Shown: in pieces, positions 28,601-37,597 of the stretch
How the letters are laid out: every line of letters starts with the position of its first letter
Position numbering within the stretch: position 1 is the stretch's first letter
Source of the DNA: Streptomyces sp. ALI-76-A
GTDB taxonomy: Bacteria; Actinomycetota; Actinomycetes; Streptomycetales; Streptomycetaceae
Reading direction: 5' to 3'
Length of the DNA stretch: 64,000 nucleotides
Assembly (NCBI RefSeq): GCF_030287445.1
Contig: NZ_JASVWB010000002.1
Coordinates: 7,006,001 to 7,070,000 of the forward strand
Position numbers and translations under genes: made by a program
The notes under the pieces: model-generated
What the model was told of the DNA's origin: nothing
Seen by the model: the letters and a program-made list of their open reading frames with translations, nothing else
Databases searched by the model: none

Positions 28601-29512
28601 GACTAACGACCCGGACACCCTCGCAACGGCACTGTATGCCGGATTGACGACGAGTTGAAGGATTCACCGTGGCTGGCGCCGTGGCGGCCTACCGTCGGAA
28701 TCACGCCCACGCTCAGTGACGCCGAACTGATCACGCTCGCGGTCATGTCGGCGCTGCTCGGATACACCTCTGAGCGGCGCTGGCTTCGCCGCGTCGGGCG
28801 GGACTTTCGCCGCCTGTTTCCTTACGTGCCCCAGCAGTCCGGCTACAACAAACGGCTGCGCGGCGCGTCCTCCCTGGTCACGAGCGTGATCAGGATCCTG
28901 GCGGCGGATACCTCGCTGTGGAGCGACGACGTATGGCTGGTCGACTCCACGCCGGCCGGCTGCGGCTGCTCCCGCGAGACGGCCAAACGCTCGGACCTGG
29001 CGGGCTGGGCCCAGTACGGCTACTGCGCGTCGCACTCACGGTACTTCTGGGGGCTGCGACTGCAACTGATGTGCACGCTCGGCGGCCTGCCGATTCTGTT
29101 CGCGCTCACCGGCGCGAAGGCCGACGAGCGCGAGACCCTGCGCGACACGCTCGACACCGCGCCCGACGTTGCCGCCTCCCGTCCCGGCCAGACGATCATC
29201 GGCGACAAGAACTACTACGGCCGCGAGTTCGAGCATGATCTCACCGAGCGTCACCTGGAGTTGCTGCGGCCGGCCCGTAAGGGAGAGGCCGAGCGGGCCG
29301 GCGCGCACCTGTTCAAACCACTGCGGCAAGTCATCGAGTCGATCAACCAGACCTTCAAGGGACAACTCGACCTGGAACGAAACGGCGGCAAGAGCCCGGC
29401 AGGAGTCGCAGTCCGCGTCTTGTGCTGCTGCCGACGGGGCGGACACCGCGGTAAGGCGTGGTGCTTCGGCACCCACGAATTCACGCGGCAGCAAACCGGC
29501 CGGTTCTATTGA
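28601..29512 (+). mobile_element. Degenerate IS982-family transposase
   Basis: From TTG 28655 an open frame reads LAPWRPTVGITPTLSDAELI, WSDDVWLVDSTPAGC, YCASHSRYFWGLRLQL, FALTGAKADERE and IIGDKNYYGREFE, then QVIESINQTFKGQLDLERNG. This is the DDE core of IS982 transposases. The N-terminal segment NDPDTLATALYA lies upstream in another frame (frameshift near 28637). After GGKSPAGVAVRVL the expected C-terminal end (a leucine-rich segment ending with a His) is replaced by unrelated sequence. Both defects imply an inactive copy. No clear terminal inverted repeats were found. Confidence 0.8.
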
Positions 29513-29858
29513 CGTGCTCTTGGCCGAAACTTATCTTCTGGTCGAAGTTGCGCACGATGTTCGAAATGACGAACTGGCCGTCAAGGGAGACAGGCGTGTA
29601 CCGCACCCGTTACTGGGTCACTCTCGAGGCTCCGCTGCCGGCCCTGCCCGCTCCAGTCGTCACCCGGCCCGGCTCTGCGACGCCTCCGGTCGCTGCCGCG
29701 CTCGGGCGACAACTTCGGCCACTCGGCCGTTGACCGGCCCGACGCGACGTTCCGCGTCACGCGACAGCAGGTCCTGGCCCGCAGGTATAGAGACCGGCTG
29801 CACCTCCGAAACCCCCTTTCAGCCGATCATGGCATCCGCTGTACAAAAGGAGATCCAC
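29513..29858. other. Intergenic region upstream of the GH43 gene
   Basis: No supported gene is present. A short minus-strand frame (GTG near 29600) reads VRYTPVSLDGQFVISNIVRN and may be a gene fragment, but I cannot identify it. The end of the region supplies AAAAGGAG, the ribosome binding site of the GH43 gene. Confidence 0.35.
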
Positions 29859-31304
29859 ATGGCCAGGCTCCTTGGCCGGCTGGCGGCGATATTGGTCGCC
29901 GCCTGCCTACTTTTCACGTCCCAAGCCCTGACTGCACCCGAGCGGGCCGCTGCCGCCGACCCGGGCTACCTGATGGTGCACTTCACCGGGGAGGGGTCGA
30001 CCAATCAGCAGATGTACCTCTCGCACAGCACGGACGGTCTGCACTGGAACGACCTCAACGGCTCAGGCATGGTCCTGCGCTCCACGGTCGGCACGAAGGG
30101 GGTGCGCGACCCCGCCCTGGTGAGATCTCCCGACGGCAGTAAGTACTGGATCATCGCGACCGACCTGTGCATCGGCTGCGGGCAGTCGTGGGGCGACTCC
30201 ATGTCCAACGGCAGCCGCAACCTGGTGGTGTGGGAGTCGACGGACCTGGTCACCTGGTCGCAGCCGCGGCTCCTCAACGTCGCCGGCGCGATCCCCGACG
30301 GGCGCAACGCCTGGGCGCCGGAGGCGATCTGGAACCCGGCGACCAACGACTACGTCCTGTACTGGGCGACGAACGCGACGCTGAACGGCGTGCTGAAGCA
30401 CCGCATCTACTACGCCCGCACCTCGGACTTCCAGACCATCACCACCCCGCAGCTCTACATCGACCGCCCCGGTACCCAGGGCATCATCGACACCCAGATC
30501 ATCGAGGTGCCGTCCGGCGTCGGCAACTACCGCTACGTGCGGGCCTCCGGCGACGGTCAGATCACGCTCGAAGGCAGCAACTCGATCCTGGGGACGTGGA
30601 CCACCCTCGGTGACCTTTCCGGCGTCGGCCTCACCGGCGCGATGGTCGAGGGCCCGATGTGGATGAAGTTCAACGGCAGCAACAAGTGGGCCGTCTACGT
30701 CGACCAGTACGCCTCGAACGGCGGTTACATGCCGGTCGTGACGACGAACCCGTCCGATCCCAGCACCTACCAGGTCCCGGCGTCGGGAAGCTACGACATG
30801 GGCGTCAACAAGAAGCGCCACGGCTGGATCCTGAACATGACGGCCGCCGAGGAGAGCCGCGTGCTCGCACGCTGGCCCAACACGACGGCCAACCGGCTGC
30901 AGTCGTTCAACTTCCAGGACCGGTACGTGCGGCACGCCAACTTCGACGTGCGCATCGACCAGAACGTCAGTACCAACCAGGACTCCCAGTTCCGGATGCG
31001 AACCGGCCTGGCGGGCTCCGGCACCGTCTCCTTCGAGTCGGTGAACTTCCCCGGGCACTTCCTGCGGCACTCCGCGTTCGACTTCCAACTGGCCTACAAC
31101 GACGGCACCGCCGGCTTCGCCGCGGACGCCAGCTTCCGCCAGGTCGCCGGACTCGCCGACGCGACATGGTCGTCGTTCCAGTCCTACAACTACCCCGGCC
31201 GCTACCTCCGCCATTACACCTACGAACTGCGCATCGACGCCTTCCAGGACAATGCCACCTTCCGCGCCGACAGTTCCTTCACGGCGGTCAGCCCCTGGAC
31301 CTGA
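29859..31304 (+). CDS. Secreted GH43-like glycosidase with AbfB (CBM42) arabinose-binding domain
   Basis: ATG 29859 has AAAAGGAG immediately upstream and begins a signal peptide (cleavage near AAAAD). The 481-residue product has a five-bladed propeller of GH43 type at about 33-325. VRDPALVRSPDGSKYWIIAT carries the expected Asp, WAPEAIWNPATNDYVLYW follows, and VEGPMWMKF carries the probable acid Glu. An AbfB/CBM42 beta-trefoil spans about 340-481, with three repeats: LQSFNFQDRYVRH, VNFPGHFLRH and YNYPGRYLRH. CBM42 binds arabinofuranose side chains, so removal of arabinose from xylan or pectin is likely. Unlike the other secreted enzymes here it lacks CBM13. Confidence 0.87.
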   Translation: MARLLGRLAAILVAACLLFTSQALTAPERAAAADPGYLMVHFTGEGSTNQQMYLSHSTDGLHWNDLNGSGMVLRSTVGTKGVRDPALVRSPDGSKYWIIATDLCIGCGQSWGDSMSNGSRNLVVWESTDLVTWSQPRLLNVAGAIPDGRNAWAPEAIWNPATNDYVLYWATNATLNGVLKHRIYYARTSDFQTITTPQLYIDRPGTQGIIDTQIIEVPSGVGNYRYVRASGDGQITLEGSNSILGTWTTLGDLSGVGLTGAMVEGPMWMKFNGSNKWAVYVDQYASNGGYMPVVTTNPSDPSTYQVPASGSYDMGVNKKRHGWILNMTAAEESRVLARWPNTTANRLQSFNFQDRYVRHANFDVRIDQNVSTNQDSQFRMRTGLAGSGTVSFESVNFPGHFLRHSAFDFQLAYNDGTAGFAADASFRQVAGLADATWSSFQSYNYPGRYLRHYTYELRIDAFQDNATFRADSSFTAVSPWT

Positions 31305-32087
31305 TCCCACTCCCTCGCTCGCCGGGTGCCCCGCATGGCTTTTGCCCTGCGGGTCACTTGGCTGCCGTGCTTGTCGCCCCTGGTCCGAGCCGGAGCCTGC
31401 TGCGCACGCGGACACCTCGTCGAACGCCCCGAGACCCTCGTGGCGTGAGACCTCAACGGATGTACAGGTTGCGGCAGTTGCTCCACCGTGGGCCTACCTC
31501 CTCCTCTCTGAACCCACCGTTCCCCGGACGGCAAGGTCATCCTCAAGAACAAATCGCCGAGTCTGTCGGCGGGGGAGTGGCGTGCTCTTCCCGCCGGGAC
31601 GATCCTTTACGTGCGGATGGACGCAGGACCAGCCGCCGTACTCGCCTGCGTCACCGGCTCCGCAGGAGCCGTCATCGTGGTCCGCCCACCGTCTGAGCCG
31701 CCTGTTAGGTGGGCCACACGGCTGCCCGTCAATGCCGGTCACGAGTGAACGAAAAGTCAACTCATCGGCGCCCGTCCAGGCCAGGTTGAGCGCCGGTCCG
31801 GACGAAGTCATCCGGCCGTGATCGGGTCATGCCGTTGGGCCGGGATCAGTGGGACGGTTGCGCACTGCCGTCCCGGACGGGGGTCTGACTCATGAGATCT
31901 ATGACCGAAGTGTCCAGTCACGGGCTTGTCGGCTGTCGTCGCGGGATGGCACCTGCTGGTACCGAGCCGCAGGGCGTGTCCCCATAGGGGCCTTGCCGAC
32001 GATCAGGCGCCATCACAGTTCAGACCGCCCGAGCAGGCCGGTGCCATCCACCCAGCCAGCACGTCACCACGTGGGAGGCGAACCATC
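31305..32087. other. Non-coding or decayed stretch with one coding-like fragment
   Basis: Between the GH43 gene and the IS110 remnant I see no intact gene. On the plus strand, about 31512-31748 can be read as an uninterrupted frame with high third-position GC, including DGKVILKNKSPSLSAGEW and ALPAGTILYVRMDAGPAA. It has no start codon and no match I recognise. The rest looks like relic sequence flanking mobile elements. Confidence 0.4.
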
Positions 32088-32951
32088 ATGGCGACCCGAC
32101 AGAGCAGCACCTCCTCCAGCACGGATCCTGCCGTTCTGTTCGAAGCGAACCGGCCCGACCGCACGGCCCGCCGGCTGCTGGGGAAGTCGGATCCGCTCGA
32201 TGCGCAGGCTGCCGCGCGGGCCGTGCTCAGCGGTCGCGCCCGGGCCCGGGCCAAGTCCGGCGATGGTCCGGTGCACGGCGCCCGGATGTACAAACTCGCC
32301 AAGGACTCCGCGGTCAAGGCCCGCACCCAGGCGATCAACCAGCTCAAGGCCGTCCTGGTCACAGCCGACCCCGCCCTGCGGGAACGGCTGTCGAGCCTCG
32401 GCGACGCCGAGCCGTTCCGCACCCGCGCGCCTCGCCCCGCACGACGGCGGGGGAGACTGGGACGCGGTGACCCAGGCCACCCACATGACGTTGCGCATGC
32501 TCGCCGAGCGCATCGGGCAGCTCACCGGAGAGATCGATGAGCTGAACCAATGCCTGACCCGGCTCGTCGAACGCCACGCCCCGCAGCTGCTCGTACCGGT
32601 GGGCATCGGCCCGAACAGCGCAGTCACGTGCTGATCACCATGGGGGGCAATCCCGAGCGGCTGGGCGCCGAGGCGTCGTTCGCTGCGCTGTGCGAGGTCA
32701 GCCCGGTCGAGTATTCGTCGGGTCGGCGCAGCACGCGTCGGCTCGACTACTGCGGCGACCGGCAGGCGAACGCGGCCCTGCACCGCATCGTGTTCACCCG
32801 GCTACGTCACGACCCACGCACCCAGGCGCACCACGAACGTCGTACCCAGGAGGGCAAGACCCGACGTGAGATCATCCGATGCCTCAAGCGATACGCAGCC
32901 CGCGAGGTCTTCAACCTGGGCAGACTGGTTTCCCGCATCCCCGCGTTATAG
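32088..32951 (+). mobile_element. IS110-family transposase pseudogene
   Basis: Three consecutive IS110 pieces are in different frames. The first is NRPDRTARRLLGKSDPLDAQ through LKAVLVTADPALRERLSSLG (to about 32410). The second is TQATHMTLRMLAERIGQLTG through LVPVGIGPNSAV (to about 32625). The third is LGAEASFAALCEVSPVEYSS through RREIIRCLKRYAAREVF, ending at 32951. The N-terminal catalytic DEDD segment is missing. It is inactive, and its end lies 33 bases from the pcaL start, at the boundary of the accessory region. Confidence 0.82.
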
Positions 32952-32983
32952 GGGCGTCCGTGAGACGTGAGAGGGTCTGGGGC

Positions 32984-34288
32984 GTGAGTGAGACACCGTC
33001 GAACACCCTGCAATACCGCTTTGACGGGCCAGAAGAGGCTCCCGTCCTGATCTTGGGACCCTCCCTGGGTACCACATGGCACATGTGGGACCGGCAGGTT
33101 CCCGAGCTGGCGAAGCAGTGGCGTGTCCTCCGGTTCGACCTGCCGGGGCACGGCGGCGCCCCCGCGTACCCGGCGGGCGCGGTCGGCGACCTCACCGCGC
33201 GCCTGCTCGCCACCCTGGACGGTCTCGGCGTGCAGCGCTTCGGCTACGCGGGCTGCGCGCTCGGCGGCGCGGTCGGCATCGAACTGGCGCTGCGCCACCC
33301 CGAGCGTCTCGCCTCGCTCGCCCTGATCGCCGCCTCGCCCCGCTTCGGCACGGCGGACGAGTTCCGTCAGCGCGGGGTGATCGTACGGACGAACGGTCTC
33401 GACCCGATCGCCCGTTCGTCCCCCGACCGCTGGTTCACCGGCGGGTTCGCCGCCGCGCAGCCCGCGATCACCGAGTGGGCCGTGCAGATGGTGCGTACCA
33501 CCGACCCCGGCTGCTACATCGCCGCGTGCGAGGCGCTGGCCTCGTTCGACGTGCGGCACGAACTGGCGCGCGTGGGTGTGCCCACGCTGGTCCTCGTCGG
33601 CTCGGACGACCAGGTCACCGGTCCCGCCGAGGCCCGCACCCTGGTCGCCGGCATCCCGGACGCCCGGCTCGCCGTCGTGCCCGGCGCCTCCCACCTGGTG
33701 CCGGTCGAGCAGCCCGCCGCCGTCACCGACCTGCTGGTGCGGCACTTCTCCACCGCCTGGCAGCCCGGCTTCGACTCCACCACCGGGATGACGGCGATCC
33801 AGTCCGCCCCCGTCCAGACGGTCCTGGCCGCCGCGCCTCAGCAACCCGCGCCGATCGCCGAGATCGCCCCGGCCGCGGTGCGGGCACAGGAACAGCTCAC
33901 GGGCCGTCCCGATCCGTACGACGCCGGCATCAAGGTGCGGCGCGAGGTGCTCGGCGACGCGCACGTGGACCAGGCGCTGGCGCAGGCCGACGAGTTCTCC
34001 GGGGACTTCCAGGAGTTCATCACCCGCTACGCCTGGGGCGAGATCTGGGACCGGCCGGGCCTGGACCGGCGCTCGCGCAGCTGTGTCACCCTCACCGCCC
34101 TGGTCGCGGGCGGCCACCTCGACGAGCTCGCCTTCCACACCCGCGCGGCCCTGCGCAACGGCCTCACCCCCGCCGAGATCAAGGAGGTGCTGATGCAGGC
34201 GGCGGTCTACTGCGGCGTCCCGGCGGCGAACAGCGCCTTCAAGGTGGCCCAGCAGGTCATCCGCGAGGAGACGACCCCCACCGAGTGA
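32984..34288 (+). CDS. pcaL: PcaL: 3-oxoadipate enol-lactonase / 4-carboxymuconolactone decarboxylase fusion
   Basis: GTG 32984 (MSETPSNTLQYRF) is the natural start; the upstream frame belongs to the IS110 relic. The 434 residues hold an alpha/beta-hydrolase (about 1-262) and a carboxymuconolactone decarboxylase domain (about 315-425; EFITRYAWGEIWDRPGLDRR and EIKEVLMQAAVYCGVPAAN). Together they catalyse the last two steps from 4-carboxymuconolactone to 3-oxoadipate in the protocatechuate branch. The nucleophile elbow reads GCALGG, with Cys where Ser is expected. The rest of a pca operon (pcaIJFHGB, regulator) is not in the window. Confidence 0.93.
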   Translation: MSETPSNTLQYRFDGPEEAPVLILGPSLGTTWHMWDRQVPELAKQWRVLRFDLPGHGGAPAYPAGAVGDLTARLLATLDGLGVQRFGYAGCALGGAVGIELALRHPERLASLALIAASPRFGTADEFRQRGVIVRTNGLDPIARSSPDRWFTGGFAAAQPAITEWAVQMVRTTDPGCYIAACEALASFDVRHELARVGVPTLVLVGSDDQVTGPAEARTLVAGIPDARLAVVPGASHLVPVEQPAAVTDLLVRHFSTAWQPGFDSTTGMTAIQSAPVQTVLAAAPQQPAPIAEIAPAAVRAQEQLTGRPDPYDAGIKVRREVLGDAHVDQALAQADEFSGDFQEFITRYAWGEIWDRPGLDRRSRSCVTLTALVAGGHLDELAFHTRAALRNGLTPAEIKEVLMQAAVYCGVPAANSAFKVAQQVIREETTPTE

Positions 34289-34313
34289 GCCCCGCCCAGG
34301 TGCCGGAGGCAGG

Positions 34314-34958
34314 ATGGGACGCATGAAGCTCACGAAGAAGTCGCACGCCTGCGTCCGCCTGGAGAAGGACGGCCGGACGCTCGTCCTGGACCCCGGCGGA
34401 TTCAGCGAGGAGGACGCCGCCCTGGGCGCGGACGCGATCCTCGTCACCCACGAGCACCCCGACCACTTCAGCGAGGAGCGGCTGCGGGCGGCCCTGGAGG
34501 CCGACCCGGCCACCGAGCTGTGGACCCTCAGGTCGGTCGCCGAGAAGGTCTCGGCCGCCTTCCCGGGCCGCGTCCACACCGTCGGTCACGGCGACACCTT
34601 CACCGCCGCCGGCTTCGACGTCCAGGTGCACGGCGAGCTGCACGCCGTGATCCACCCGGACATCCCGCGCATCACCAACATCGGCTTCCTGGTCGACGGC
34701 GGCAAGGTCTTCCACCCCGGCGACGCGCTCACCGTCCCCGGCCACGCCGTCGAGACGCTGATGCTCCCGGTCATGGCCCCCTGGAACAAGATCTCCGAGG
34801 TCATCGACTACCTCCGTGAGGTCGCGCCGCAACGCGCCTACGACATCCACGACGCCCTCCTCACCGACCTCGCCCGCCCGATCTACGACAAGCAGATCGG
34901 CGCTCTCGGCGGCACGGACCACCTGCGCCTGACACCGGGAGAGTCGGCCGAGGTGTGA
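34314..34958 (+). CDS. Metallo-beta-lactamase-fold hydrolase, UlaG-like
   Basis: ATG 34314 is preferred because GGAGG lies 5 bases upstream; ATG 34323 is the alternative. The 214-residue protein carries the metal motif THEHPDHF (HxHxDH, about 45-50) and the downstream metal ligands HAVIH and HPGDALTVPG. It resembles the small MBL-fold family often annotated as UlaG-like or Zn-dependent hydrolase. The substrate is unknown. It probably forms a two-gene unit with pcaL, 25 bases apart, although a metabolic link is not evident. Confidence 0.85.
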   Translation: MGRMKLTKKSHACVRLEKDGRTLVLDPGGFSEEDAALGADAILVTHEHPDHFSEERLRAALEADPATELWTLRSVAEKVSAAFPGRVHTVGHGDTFTAAGFDVQVHGELHAVIHPDIPRITNIGFLVDGGKVFHPGDALTVPGHAVETLMLPVMAPWNKISEVIDYLREVAPQRAYDIHDALLTDLARPIYDKQIGALGGTDHLRLTPGESAEV

Positions 34959-35008
34959 CGGCCCCCGGGCGGGCCGCGTTGTCGGACCCGCCCGGTAGGT
35001 TGTGAGAC

Positions 35009-35788
35009 ATGCGCATCGCGACCTGGAACGTGAACTCGATCACCGCCCGCCTGCCGAGGCTCCTGGCCTGGCTGGAGAGCAGCGGCACCGACGTGCTGTG
35101 CCTCCAGGAGGCCAAGGTCGCCGAGGACGCCTTCCCGTCCGACCAGCTGCGCGAGCTGGGCTACGAGGCTGCGGTGCACGCGACCGGCCGGTGGAACGGC
35201 GTGGCGGTACTCTCCCGCGTCGGCCTCGAGGACGTCGTCAAGGGCCTCCCCGGCGACCCCGGCTTCGAGGGTGTCCAGGAGCCCCGCGCCCTCTCCGCGA
35301 CCTGCGGTCCGGTCCGTGTCTGGTCGGTGTACGTGCCGAACGGCCGCGAGGTGGACCACCCGCACTATGCCTACAAGCTCCAGTGGTTCGAGGCGCTGAA
35401 GGCGGCCGTCGCGGGTGACGCGGCGGGCGGCCGCCCCTTCGCGGTGCTGGGCGACTACAACGTGGCGCCTACGGACGACGACGTGTACGACAGGGCCGCC
35501 TTCGAGGGCTCCACGCACGTCACCCCCGCCGAGCGCGCCGCCCTGGCGTCCCTGCGCGAGGCGGGCCTGTCCGACGTCGTCCCCAGGCCGCTGAAGTACG
35601 AGCACCCGTTCACGTACTGGGACTACCGTCAGCTCTGCTTCCCCAAGAACCGCGGCATGCGCATCGACCTGGTCTACGGCAACGAGCCGTTCGCGACAGC
35701 CGTGAAGGACGCCTACGTCGACCGCGAGGAGCGCAAGGGCAAGGGCGCCTCGGACCACGCGCCGGTCGTGGTCGACCTGGACGTCTAG
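35009..35788 (+). CDS. xth: Exodeoxyribonuclease III (AP endonuclease)
   Basis: This 259-residue enzyme acts in base-excision repair on abasic sites and 3' blocked ends. Family motifs are present in order: RIATWNVNSITARL at the N-terminus, CLQEAK with the metal Glu near 34, YVPNGR, the GDYNVAP loop near 149, and the C-terminal MRIDLVYG and SDHAPVV with catalytic Asp-His. The length is standard. It starts 50 bases after the MBL gene and probably has its own promoter, since TAGGTT lies 7 bases before the ATG. Confidence 0.95.
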   Translation: MRIATWNVNSITARLPRLLAWLESSGTDVLCLQEAKVAEDAFPSDQLRELGYEAAVHATGRWNGVAVLSRVGLEDVVKGLPGDPGFEGVQEPRALSATCGPVRVWSVYVPNGREVDHPHYAYKLQWFEALKAAVAGDAAGGRPFAVLGDYNVAPTDDDVYDRAAFEGSTHVTPAERAALASLREAGLSDVVPRPLKYEHPFTYWDYRQLCFPKNRGMRIDLVYGNEPFATAVKDAYVDREERKGKGASDHAPVVVDLDV

Positions 35789-35925
35789 GGCAACGTGCGG
35801 GAAGCGACCGGGTCGCGGATCCCGCCGTCGAAGTCCAGCACGCCGTCCCACATCCCGCCGTCCCGGATCCAGGCGTCCCGGATCCAGGCGTTGACCGCGA
35901 CGCGCTCGGCATCCGCGGCGGCCGT
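35785..35925 (-). pseudogene. C-terminal remnant of an SGNH/GDSL hydrolase
   Basis: Read on the minus strand, about 45 codons encode ADAERVAVNAWIRD, then AWIRDGGMWDGVLDFDGGIR and DPVASRTLP before a stop. This resembles the conserved end of secreted SGNH hydrolases (residues around N-WIR and GVIDFD, upstream of the missing Asp-x-x-His). No catalytic residues or N-terminus remain. A 15-bp duplication lies within it. Confidence 0.55.
35859..35888. repeat. 15-bp perfect tandem duplication
   Basis: CGTCCCGGATCCAGG occurs twice without a gap (35859-35873, 35874-35888), duplicating an AWIRD-encoding segment in the SGNH remnant. Replication slippage is the likely cause. Confidence 0.9.
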
Positions 35926-36099
35926 GCGGCGCGCACCGGTTCCTTCCCTGGGCGCAGGGGATGAAAGCGGCATCGCCCCGTCAAAGAGACATCGCGGGCA
36001 CGTCAACGAGCCGTGCGCGCAGTCACCGTGAAGCCGGCCGGAATCGACAGCCCGCGCGCCTGTGGTGCGCACGGCAGGGTGAATGACACGCTGGGCGTT

Positions 36100-36507
36100 A
36101 TGAAGATCCCTTTTCTGGGCAACCGGCACGAGAAACCCGGCGCCCCCGACCCCGAGGGCATCGCCGAACTCCTCTCCGAGTGCGAACTGCTGCGCTCCCA
36201 GGCGTCGCAGGTGGGCGTACGACTCGACGACACACCGGCCTCGTTGGAGGAGCTGGACCAGTTGGTGCCGCGCTGGCGCGACGACGAGGAGGTCCTGCCC
36301 TGGCTCGGCAACGACGCCGGCCTCTATCTCGGCACGGTCATCGTGCGCACCGTACCGGGCGCGGCCTGGGACCTCCGGCCCGACGGCCAGCCCGTGATCC
36401 GGCTCGTCTCCGGGCGCGAGTTCGACGTCGTCGCCTCCGGTCACGAGTGGGCGTCGAGCGGGGCGCCCGAGCTGTCGCAGCTGTACGCCGAGGTGGCGGA
36501 GTCATGA
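36100..36507 (+). CDS. Conserved actinobacterial protein of unknown function (DUF6278-like)
   Basis: The start at ATG 36100 (MKIPFLGN) gives 135 residues and agrees with how this small Streptomyces protein family begins; the longer reading from 36013 adds a sequence of different character. It is acidic, without signal peptide or membrane helix. Conserved-looking blocks are GIAELLSECELLRSQA, LVPRWRDDEEVLPWLGNDAG, LYLGTVIVRTVPGAAWDL and a C-terminal ASSGAPELSQLYAE. I recall such proteins being assigned to a domain of unknown function, but cannot verify the number. No function is proposed. Confidence 0.7.
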   Translation: MKIPFLGNRHEKPGAPDPEGIAELLSECELLRSQASQVGVRLDDTPASLEELDQLVPRWRDDEEVLPWLGNDAGLYLGTVIVRTVPGAAWDLRPDGQPVIRLVSGREFDVVASGHEWASSGAPELSQLYAEVAES

Positions 36508-36626
36508 GTCCCCGGGCCCTGGCCGCCGCGCCTACGGCTGATGCCCGGAGATGCGCGTGTCGTTGCTCCGCCCCGCTCCCCGCGGGCAGGTCGCGGCACC
36601 CGAGGCACGGCTGACAGTGAGCAGGG

Positions 36627-37408
36627 GCGGGCATCGCTGTCGATCCGCTGTTCGAGCTGCGTGACGTCGACAGGTGCTTCGGGGGAACTGTGTGTCCCGC
36701 AGGACGTCAACCTCACCGTCGGCAAGGGGAGCTGGTTCGCGTCATCGGCCCCCCGTGGCCGGGGGAGTCCCCCCTGTGCGGGGCGATCAACCGGCTGGAA
36801 CCCATCGGGTCCGGCGTCATCGGGGCCCGGCGGACAGCGGCCGCCGGAGAAGGGCCGGCCGCTCGCCGGGCTGCGCGCCGAGGTCGGCGTGGTCTTCCGG
36901 TCCTTCGGCCTGTTCGCCCGCAGGACGGTCCCGCGGAACGTCGCGCCGGCCCGGACCGAGGTCCGCGGACGCGAGAAGGAGCGGGCCGACCAGCGTTGCC
37001 GTGACCTCCTCCACCGCGTCGGCGTCGCCTCGCAGGCGGAGAAGTACCCGGTGCGGCTCTCCGCCGGCCGGCAGCTGGGGCCGCTCCCAGTCCCCTGAGG
37101 CACTGGGGGAGGGTGACCCTCGCCCGTTCCCTCGCCATGGACCCACAGGTGTTCCCTTCGACGAACCCGCCTCCGTCCCCGGCCCGGAGATGATCGGCGA
37201 GGATCTGCTGGAGGTCATGCGGCAACTCGTCCGTGACGGCAGGATCATGGTCGTCGTCGCCCACGAGACGGACCTCGCCCGCTCGGCCGCCGACCGCGTC
37301 GTGTTCAGGGCCGACGGCCGCATCGTCGAGGACCGCACCCCCGGAAGTTCTTCACCGACCGCCGGGCGAGCGCGTCAGGGACCTCCTCTCCAAGATCCTC
37401 AAGTACCG
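36627..37408 (+). pseudogene. Frameshifted ATPase of a glutamate-type ABC importer (GluA-like)
   Basis: The gene can be followed through at least four frame changes. The order is LFELRDVDRCFGG; QDVNLTVGKG; LRAEVGVVFRSFGLFARRTV; LLHRVGVASQAEKYPVRLSA; EMIGEDLLEVMRQLVRDGRI; ARSAADRVVFRADGRIVEDR; RVRDLLSKILKY. This is the collinear sequence of a polar amino-acid (glutamate) importer ATPase. The Walker A region is scrambled and the signature plus Walker B segment is lost around 37090-37170. The partner genes (binding protein, permeases) are not adjacent. It is clearly non-functional. Confidence 0.88.
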
Positions 37409-37597
37409 GCCGGGAGTGCGACCGGCGGCGGGCCTCGACTACGATGTGCCGTTCATCCCCGTGGTGATGACCGAGTCCGAAGCGGTCGCCCCGGCCGGAC
37501 CAGGGAAGCTGCCGCCGGTTGGGGATCCCCCTCACGGCCCCTGAACCGTAGGGGCGGCAGCTCGCAGAGCCCATACCCGCCCGGCGGCAGCCGGAGA

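Noticed and set aside
29458..29733. Small frame downstream of the transposase
   Set aside because: Pro/Arg/Thr-rich translation, no ribosome binding site and no similarity that I recognise.
29169..29858. N-terminal extension of the GH43 protein into the IS982 region
   Set aside because: It is out of frame with the transposase and lacks motifs. ATG 29859 has a strong AAAAGGAG site and a signal peptide.
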